Below, in pieces: positions 5,233 to 11,007 of a DNA stretch of 11,007 nucleotides (within the stretch, counting starts at the first letter, position 1; each line of letters starts with the position of its first letter). The translations under genes were made by a program, and so were the position numbers. The stretch comes from Candidatus Neomicrothrix sp. UBA825 (lineage in GTDB: Bacteria; Actinomycetota; Acidimicrobiia; Acidimicrobiales; UBA8592): positions 5,390 to 16,396 of the forward strand of contig DBHP01000085.1 of assembly GCA_002295705.1 (NCBI GenBank), given 5' to 3'. The notes beneath the pieces were generated by a model that did not search any database, was not told where the DNA came from, and saw nothing but the letters and a program-made list of their open reading frames with translations.

Positions 5233-8052
5233 CTACGATGCACTCGTACCGCTACGTTGTATAGCTCTTTCATCAGTACCAAGATATGACGCAATAACAC
5301 CAGGGTCGTTCCTAACTTCATCAGCCGAACCTTCAGCAATTACCGACCCAGACTCTAAACAGTAAATCCTGTCACTGATAGACATCACCATCGGCATATC
5401 ATGCTCAATCAATAATATAGAACTTCCTAATTCAGCTCGAATCGCATGAATCAACGGACCGAACGCTTCTGTTTCCTTCTGCGCAACACCAGCAGTTGGC
5501 TCATCCAAAAGCATCAATTGAGTATCCAACGCAATCAGAGCACCTAACTCGACTATTCGCCGGGTACCTGTCGAAAGCTCAGAAATAAGCTGATCAGCGT
5601 AGCGACCAAGCCCCAAATAATGAATTATCTCCTCCGCTTCTACTCTTTTGCGTCGTTCAACAAAAGGTGACGGAGGAATTCCAAGCATTGATGGTAAAAG
5701 CAACGATCGTTCTCTTGCTTCCAACGCAGTCATAATGGTTTCTCTAGCAGTTAAACTTCCAAATAATTTTGCATTCTGGAAGGCACGTCCCACACCATTT
5801 CGTGCACGAATATGTGATGCTGATTCATGAATAGATTTGCCATGTAACGAGATTTCACCTTCTGAAGGAACAAAGCCTGACACTGCATTCATCAGCGTTG
5901 TTTTGCCAGCCCCATTAGTTCCAATCAGTCCAACAATTTCACCTTGCTGAACGTTAATCGAGACATTAGATACAGCCAATCTGCCACCGAAACGAACAGA
6001 CACATTCGATGTCTCTAACGCAGGAATAGCGGTATCAACATCTGAATGCTGTTTCGACCGTGACCATATCGCTTCGGACTGGCCTTTATAGGATGGTGAC
6101 CAATCAGTCTTGTTCGCCATCCACGTAAGCATCGTGTCACGAGCGTTATGAAGTAACGATATTAACCCACCGGGGAAATACATAAGAACGACCAACATTC
6201 CTAAACCGCTAGAAAAGAGCCGTACCTGAGCACTGCTTTCAAAGACTGTTGGTATGCCCACTAAAAAGACAGTTCCAAGAACACCACCGGTAATGGATGA
6301 AATTCCTCCAACGACAGCTATGGACATGACAAGAAGCGATTCACTTGGTTGGAACGCAAGAGATCGCAAAGACCCAGTTGCGGGCACTAGAAGACCACCA
6401 GCGAGAGCCCCGATAGCTCCGGAAACAGCGAACGCTGTGAGCTTTGCCCGGGTTGGAGAAATAGTATACGCAGAGGCAGTCATTTCATTATCACGAACAG
6501 CTATCAGCGTTCGACCGATCCCTGAATGTCTAAGGCGCCAGAGAAGGTAGATCACCACGGCGACAGCAGCAACGCACAAATAATAATATGCTTCCTTATC
6601 GGTCCTAAGATCGTACCTTCCGAAAATGACTGGAGGTTTCACTTTCGCTCCTCCAGCTGCATTTGTATTCAATCTATCAATAGACAAAATCCATCGTCCC
6701 GCTACCAAAGAGAACCCTAGCGTAGCAATCCCGAGATATAAGCCACGTATCCGCAACGCTGGAATGCCAACTATCAAAGCTACGAGAATTCCCCATACAA
6801 CACCAATACCGAGAGCGAGAAAATAATTCAATGATGCCGTATAGTACGACGTCATAAATGCCCCGACTGCTGCAAATGCATATTGGCCAAGTGATAATTG
6901 TCCGGCCCAACCAGTTAGGACAACAGCGGAGAGAACAACAAGCATCACAATCATCACACCTGCGAAGGCAATGAGGCGACTTGGTTTATTAACAACCCAC
7001 GGCAAGCCAATAATTGTCAGAGCAAGAATGACGACTCCAACGCGCGATACCCATTTGAACATCGGATATTGCACGAGGTCTTCATGTGCCGATCTGAGTC
7101 GAGGTGTTAGAACCCATGATTGCTCACTTGTCTTATGTCCACGGTTAATAAACAACATCAAGATAAGAAGAATTAAGAAAATAGCAAGCAAGTTAGATCC
7201 ATTGCCGATTCCCCAGTCATCAAGGAAACCCTTACCTTTGTTCGCAAGAACTAGACGGTTGATAATACCGATAATGATTCCGCCAAGAAGCGCTTTTGGG
7301 AACGACTGCAATTGTCCGAACATTGCTGCTGCCAGAGAGAATAAAAGCAGCTCTGGGCCAAGACTAGGTCCAATACCAGCAGCATCTAGTTGATAAACCG
7401 GACCGATTAGAAGTGTTGAAACTCCAGCGAGAACACCTGCGATTAACCATACCTGAGTGGAGACGGACCTTATTGAGATACCTGCAAGTTGAGCAGCTCC
7501 AGGGTTATCTGCTGCGGATCGAACAGCTAAACCAAAACGTGTCTTTTTGAGAAGGTACCCTAGAACAATTACCAGGAAGGGAACAACGATAAGGACAGTA
7601 ACTTGCTCTCCGCGCAGGAGGATATTTAAACCACTTATTTCCCAATACCCCTTAATGGGCGTTGGGTAGTCAACACGAATATCAATTGGTGGCAACCATA
7701 CTTGTATTAGCGTAACTAATTGTGCAACACCTAATGTTGCTACGAATAATAGAAGTCTGGGTCTCGTGAATAGTCTACGCACCACTAGAAGTTCGGTTAC
7801 TGTAGAAACAGTTGCGCTTGCTGCAATGGCAAGAATGGCAGCTAACCAATAGGGGAGTCCGTAATTGACCATTAACATTCCCATGACAAAGCCACCAAAA
7901 GTTCCGATAGCTCCCTGAGCGAAGTTAATAACTCCAGTTGCTTTATAGATAAGGACAAGGCCTATGGCGATCAGCGCGTAGATAAGTCCATCGATGAAGC
8001 CTTGGAATAGTATCTCGTTGCTGTATAGGATTCCTGCCAGGACTGATATCAC
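5233..8052 (-). CDS. LivH-LivM-LivG fusion: HAAT-type ABC importer, two permease domains plus ATPase in one chain
   Basis: One 939-residue chain carries three importer subunits that are usually separate. Residues 1-305 are LivH-like: GLIYALIAIGLVLIYKATG (22-40), VINFAQGAIGTFGGF, and the loop AVRSAADNPGAAQLAGI. Residues 330-635 are LivM-like: GWAGQLSLGQYAFAAVGA (381-398), ALRIRGLYLGIATLGF, and AVRDNEMTASAY. A hydrophilic linker (about 640-680) joins these to a LivG-like ATPase. It has Walker A GTNGAGKT (711-718), Q-loop Gln759, an unusual signature LSTGT (826-830), Walker B LMLLDE (846-851) and switch His884. The GTG start at 8052 is two bases after the stop of the upstream MFS-LivF gene, with GGGGAAGG (8062-8069) as ribosome binding site, so translational coupling is likely. 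Together the two chains supply LivH, LivM, LivG and LivF. Similar permease/ATPase fusions are, from memory, common in actinobacteria. Substrate not readable. Confidence 0.95.
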   Translation of the reverse strand: MISVLAGILYSNEILFQGFIDGLIYALIAIGLVLIYKATGVINFAQGAIGTFGGFVMGMLMVNYGLPYWLAAILAIAASATVSTVTELLVVRRLFTRPRLLLFVATLGVAQLVTLIQVWLPPIDIRVDYPTPIKGYWEISGLNILLRGEQVTVLIVVPFLVIVLGYLLKKTRFGLAVRSAADNPGAAQLAGISIRSVSTQVWLIAGVLAGVSTLLIGPVYQLDAAGIGPSLGPELLLFSLAAAMFGQLQSFPKALLGGIIIGIINRLVLANKGKGFLDDWGIGNGSNLLAIFLILLILMLFINRGHKTSEQSWVLTPRLRSAHEDLVQYPMFKWVSRVGVVILALTIIGLPWVVNKPSRLIAFAGVMIVMLVVLSAVVLTGWAGQLSLGQYAFAAVGAFMTSYYTASLNYFLALGIGVVWGILVALIVGIPALRIRGLYLGIATLGFSLVAGRWILSIDRLNTNAAGGAKVKPPVIFGRYDLRTDKEAYYYLCVAAVAVVIYLLWRLRHSGIGRTLIAVRDNEMTASAYTISPTRAKLTAFAVSGAIGALAGGLLVPATGSLRSLAFQPSESLLVMSIAVVGGISSITGGVLGTVFLVGIPTVFESSAQVRLFSSGLGMLVVLMYFPGGLISLLHNARDTMLTWMANKTDWSPSYKGQSEAIWSRSKQHSDVDTAIPALETSNVSVRFGGRLAVSNVSINVQQGEIVGLIGTNGAGKTTLMNAVSGFVPSEGEISLHGKSIHESASHIRARNGVGRAFQNAKLFGSLTARETIMTALEARERSLLLPSMLGIPPSPFVERRKRVEAEEIIHYLGLGRYADQLISELSTGTRRIVELGALIALDTQLMLLDEPTAGVAQKETEAFGPLIHAIRAELGSSILLIEHDMPMVMSISDRIYCLESGSVIAEGSADEVRNDPGVIASYLGTDERAIQRSGTSAS

Positions 8053-8054
8053 GG

Positions 8055-10265
8055 TTATGCACCTTCCCCTGAGAGGAAGACAGCTCGAAGAAGGTCATCA
8101 CGTTCCAAGAGTTCTTGTGCCGGTCCTTGGAATTGGACGCGTCCACGTTCCATAAAGATTGCACGGTCCGCGATAGATAACGCAACATTGACTGATTGCT
8201 CAACAATCACCATCGTGATTCCAAGGTCCTTCAATTGTTCCACAACTTTAAGAAGGTCCTGAACGACAACAGGAGCTAAACCGAGCGAAAGTTCGTCTAT
8301 TAAGAGGAGTTCAGGTTCAAGGAGCACAGCTTTTGATAGTGCTAGCATTTGTTGCTGACCGCCGGATAAAGATCCTGCTTTGTCGTTTAACCTGTCACTG
8401 AGTTGCGGGAAGATTGTGAATACTCTTTCCATTCTTTCAGTTCGCAATTGTTCATCTTCGATAAGCCAACTCCAAACTTCTAGATTTTCCCCAACGGTTT
8501 GGCCAGTGAAGAGAGCTTCGCCTCCTGGAACTTGGACCATTCCAAGCGATACTCGGTATTCAGGGTCAACCAACGTGATATCTCGACCGTTCATTCGAAC
8601 GACCCCCCTGTCTGGCATGTGCAGTCCCGAGACCGCTTTCAGAGCTGTTGATTTACCGGCCCCGTTCGTTCCTAATAGCGCTAATGTCTCACCACGTTTC
8701 ACTTCAATATCTACATCGAAAAGTACTTGAAGGTTTCCATAGCTGACATTAAGTCCTTGCACTTGAAGTACCGGCACTTGATCTGGGTTTGCTTGTGCTC
8801 GTCGCTCTTCTTCTTGTTCGTTTAGGAGTTCCTCTACGACAAGTGAGATATCTCTTTTCATGAAACGGGATCCGTACATGATCAAGACACCGCCGATAAG
8901 TGCAGCGGGTGGAACGACAATGGTCAGGGCTGTTCGTTCACCATAGGCATCGGAGAATGCGCCGGTAAGTAACCCTCCGAAGAATCCGCCCATAAGGAAG
9001 ATATAGACACCGACTAAAGAAAATGCCTGTGCCCGCATGCGGTACGGAACTACCGCTGAAATTGTTGGACCCATTTGCGTAAATGCTGCTCCCTGGCATG
9101 CATTCCCTAGCGTGTAGAACACCATGAGTAGCACAATGTTTGTAAAGCGAACACCTATTGTGACGAACACACCGTATAGCGCTACGAGTAGACCCATGAG
9201 CCAAAGGGCTTTCTTGGGATCTTGCCTAAATAACTTGTCACCTAGCTTTCCAGCAAACGGGATTGCGATGAGTGCGGCCGCCCAGCTGATTGAGATGAGC
9301 CAACCGCGTTTGAACGCTCCATAGTCATAGTATTCTTCAAGCAATAGTGACATTGTTGTCGGAACGGCAACAAGGGCGAAACCAAGAACGCCAATACCGA
9401 CAACAAGGTAATAGAACGAGCGAACATTCTTTAAACGTTGGAATGCTGAAGAGAGCCTTACTGGTGGTTCCTCTTGAGCCTTTTCTAACTTGCCACCCAG
9501 TACTGCATCTTGTTCATAAGCGCCACGTACTGGTTCTTTGAGAAGAAAGATTGCAACAACCAGTATTAGCGCTGGGATCGAGAAGAGGTAGAATGCGACA
9601 CGCCAGTCGTCAGGTCCATCACCTGCTATGAGAACGATTCCGCCAGCGATAAAAGGTCCGATTACCTGGCCAATTGGTCTACCGAGAGCTTCCGCTGCGA
9701 AGATACGCGCACGTATCGCTATCGGATACTGGTCCGCTATCAGTGATGGTGAGATGGGAATTTTTGCTCCCGCACCTATTCCGGTTCCAGCTCTACCGAT
9801 CGCTAATTGAAACGCATTCTGTACAGCTCCTGTGAATGCGACGAGACCAGCCCACACTCCCGTAGCGATTGAAAGGACACCCACACGGCGATAACGATCA
9901 GCTAACCATGCGAAGGGAATAGTTGAAAGGACCAAGACGACGCCGCCAAAGCTACCTAACCCGAGCAACATCGTGTCTGAAATATTTAAACTGTCTTGGA
10001 TATCAGGACCAAGAACCGTAATAGCGACGCGATCAAACTCTTCAACAATTGACAAGATAAGTAGCACTAATGCCATCGAAACCCCGCCTTTTTGCACGCC
10101 CTCACGGAATGTCATTTCGTCATCACCGACACCTGGAAGTAAATCGTCAGGAAGAACGGTGTCAGCTGTTTCTTCAGCTAATGCAGCTTTGCGTGCTTCT
10201 TCCTCTTCAAGAATCGTTGCGGTGATGCTTGCAGTTTCGTTCGGTTTATCTGCCTCGCTCATCAC
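8055..10265 (-). CDS. MFS transporter-LivF ATPase fusion protein
   Basis: A single 736-residue frame joins two transporter types. Residues 1-60 are an acidic, soluble N-terminus. Residues 62-466 form a 12-helix MFS domain of Spinster-like character. TM1 has the EEFDR motif (75-79), motif A is AWLADRYRRVG (119-129), TM4 is GRAGTGIGAGAKIP (157-170), and there is a cytosolic central loop (243-283). A charged helix (467-495, ELLNEQEEERR) leads to a LivF-like ATPase. It has Walker A GTNGAGKS (532-539), VQVPGGEALF, signature LSGGQQQ (633-639), Walker B LLLIDE (653-658) followed by LSLGLAP, and VEQSVNVAL with Gln690 at the switch position, as in LivF proteins. The start is GTG 10265 or ATG 10262 behind a run of seven G. 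It heads an operon with the LivHMG fusion. Inference: the ATPase pairs with the LivG domain while the MFS unit is tethered to the importer. Confidence 0.95.
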   Translation of the reverse strand: MMSEADKPNETASITATILEEEEARKAALAEETADTVLPDDLLPGVGDDEMTFREGVQKGGVSMALVLLILSIVEEFDRVAITVLGPDIQDSLNISDTMLLGLGSFGGVVLVLSTIPFAWLADRYRRVGVLSIATGVWAGLVAFTGAVQNAFQLAIGRAGTGIGAGAKIPISPSLIADQYPIAIRARIFAAEALGRPIGQVIGPFIAGGIVLIAGDGPDDWRVAFYLFSIPALILVVAIFLLKEPVRGAYEQDAVLGGKLEKAQEEPPVRLSSAFQRLKNVRSFYYLVVGIGVLGFALVAVPTTMSLLLEEYYDYGAFKRGWLISISWAAALIAIPFAGKLGDKLFRQDPKKALWLMGLLVALYGVFVTIGVRFTNIVLLMVFYTLGNACQGAAFTQMGPTISAVVPYRMRAQAFSLVGVYIFLMGGFFGGLLTGAFSDAYGERTALTIVVPPAALIGGVLIMYGSRFMKRDISLVVEELLNEQEEERRAQANPDQVPVLQVQGLNVSYGNLQVLFDVDIEVKRGETLALLGTNGAGKSTALKAVSGLHMPDRGVVRMNGRDITLVDPEYRVSLGMVQVPGGEALFTGQTVGENLEVWSWLIEDEQLRTERMERVFTIFPQLSDRLNDKAGSLSGGQQQMLALSKAVLLEPELLLIDELSLGLAPVVVQDLLKVVEQLKDLGITMVIVEQSVNVALSIADRAIFMERGRVQFQGPAQELLERDDLLRAVFLSGEGA

Positions 10266-10305
10266 CCCCCCGTTCCGTGCAATACGAAAGAAAATACGTA
10301 AACAG

Positions 10306-10335
10306 ATGGTACGCCAACTTGTACCTCAAGGACAA
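10306..10335 (-). promoter_or_regulatory. Candidate promoter with inverted repeat upstream of the MFS-LivF operon
   Basis: On the minus strand TTGTCC (10335-10330) and TACCAT (10311-10306) are 18 bases apart. This is a fair actinobacterial sigma-A match in the -10 and imperfect in the -35. The inverted repeat GGTAC (10308-10312) and GTACC (10321-10325), spaced by 8 bases, overlaps the spacer and -10. It would be well placed for a repressor. The 127-base gap after the prolyl-tRNA synthetase gene holds no clear terminator, so read-through from that gene is also possible. Confidence 0.3.
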
Positions 10336-10392
10336 AAGAGAACTCGAGAGAAAGTATCTAATTATTTACCTCAATAAAATTACTGATATTTA

Positions 10393-11007
10393 TCAAATTC
10401 GATCTTGTATGTTCACTACAACGTCATCAATTTTTACAGAATCCATATTTCCATCTCGGCGATCAATGACCTCAACAACCCCGTCAGCTATCCCTTTGGG
10501 ACCAACCGTTATTCGGAGCGGTATTCCAATCAATTCAGCGTCAGCAAACTTCACACCAGCCCTAGCGTCACGGTCGTCAAGCAGTACTTCAACACCATTA
10601 TTCAACAACTCTTCATAGATTGCCTCAGCAATTTCAACGCTCTTATCATCCTTCATCTGAACAACAGTTATCACGACATGAAAAGGAGCCACTGACATCG
10701 GCCAAATGATCCCATTTTCATCATGATGCGTCTCTACAATCGTCGCCATAGCTCTTTCAATACCAATTCCGTAACTCCCCATGACAATAGGAGTCGTTTT
10801 CCCATCAGCATCAAGAACCTTTGCCCCAAACGTGTCTGCGTACTTTGTGCCAAGTTTGAAAATATGGCCTGATTCAATTGTCGAAACCTTACGAAGATTC
10901 GCCCCACAATTTGTGCACAATTCTCCATCCTGAACTTCTCGCAAATCCATCCACTCATGTACTGCGATATCGCGAGCGATATCAACCCCAGAAAAGTGAA
11001 AGTCATC
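10393..11007 (-). CDS. proS: Prolyl-tRNA synthetase, C-terminal 204 residues, cut by window edge
   Basis: The enzyme charges tRNA-Pro with proline in the cytoplasm. The frame is open from base 11007 to a TGA at 10393, which is followed at once by an in-frame TAA. Visible regions, in order: the end of the class II catalytic domain with CTNCG (CxxC), then ESGHIFKLGTKYADTFGAKVLD and motif 3 with the MGSYGIGIERAMA signature. The anticodon-binding domain follows, from IIWPMSVAPFHVVITVV through LLDDRDARAGVKFADAELIGIPLRITVGPKG to VEVIDRR. The HIFKLGTKY block is characteristic of the bacterial-type enzyme. The N-terminal catalytic motifs 1 and 2 and any editing insertion lie outside the window. It is the upstream neighbour of the MFS-LivF operon in the same direction but functionally unrelated. 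Confidence 0.97.
   Translation of the reverse strand, partial: DDFHFSGVDIARDIAVHEWMDLREVQDGELCTNCGANLRKVSTIESGHIFKLGTKYADTFGAKVLDADGKTTPIVMGSYGIGIERAMATIVETHHDENGIIWPMSVAPFHVVITVVQMKDDKSVEIAEAIYEELLNNGVEVLLDDRDARAGVKFADAELIGIPLRITVGPKGIADGVVEVIDRRDGNMDSVKIDDVVVNIQDRI

Noticed and set aside
5171..5365. Plus-strand open frame of 64 codons at the convergent gap
   Set aside because: Most of it is antisense to the conserved C-terminal tail of the LivG domain; no ribosome binding site.
6971..7393. Plus-strand open frame of 140 codons inside the LivH-LivM region
   Set aside because: It is antisense to conserved permease sequence, its product is Arg/Pro/Ser-rich without domain features, and no translation signal is seen.
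9973..10377. Plus-strand open frame of 134 codons over the start of the MFS-LivF gene
   Set aside because: It runs opposite the well-supported N-terminus of the fusion and has a Ser-rich, non-protein-like composition.
10370..10395. Possible terminator after prolyl-tRNA synthetase (TGATA/TATCA followed by ATTTTATT)
   Set aside because: The stem is AT-only at its core, with effectively 4 bp and almost no loop, too weak to call a terminator.
1..11007. CRISPR array, tRNA, insertion sequence or phage genes
   Set aside because: No regularly spaced repeats, cloverleaf-like segments, transposase or integrase motifs, or terminal inverted repeats were seen on either strand.

Overview
The window looks like a chromosomal segment of an actinobacterium, most likely a marine Acidimicrobiia-type lineage with moderate, not high, GC. 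This is an inference from three things. The solute-binding lipoprotein has a long Ser/Asp/Glu-rich spacer behind its lipobox. The permease/ATPase fusion carries the LSTGT-type ABC signature that I associate with actinobacterial relatives. Several starts are GTG.

Layout: the left edge holds the N-terminal half of a short-chain dehydrogenase/reductase on the minus strand (1-457). It is divergent from a plus-strand series: a 14-helix DHA2-type drug/H+ antiporter (552-1955), a VOC-fold protein that lacks most metal ligands (1974-2423), a type I solute-binding lipoprotein of the branched-chain amino acid (HAAT) importer class (2546-4105), a clear intrinsic terminator (4127-4160), an FMN nitroreductase-family enzyme (4194-4844) and an unrecognised 57-residue acidic ORF with a strong Shine-Dalgarno sequence (4986-5159). 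A short convergent gap with a stem-loop separates these from minus-strand genes read right to left: the C-terminal part of prolyl-tRNA synthetase (10393-11007, cut by the window edge), a MFS-LivF fusion (8055-10265) and a LivH-LivM-LivG fusion (5233-8052). The last two are separated by only 2 bases.

The centrepiece is the HAAT importer. Its four core subunits are packed into two polypeptides: both permeases plus the LivG ATPase in one chain, and the LivF ATPase in the other. The second chain also carries an entire 12-helix, Spinster-like MFS transporter at its N-terminus. A primary active importer and a secondary transporter therefore appear to be physically tethered. The solute-binding protein is on the opposite strand about 1.1 kb away and is the natural candidate partner. 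The nearby oxidoreductases, VOC protein and efflux pump would fit uptake, redox processing and export of a small organic compound, but no substrate can be read from the sequence.

Regulatory signals are concentrated upstream of the solute-binding protein: a plausible actinobacterial sigma-A promoter followed by two inverted repeats, one a near-perfect 24-base palindrome. No tRNA, rRNA, CRISPR array, insertion sequence or prophage feature was seen.
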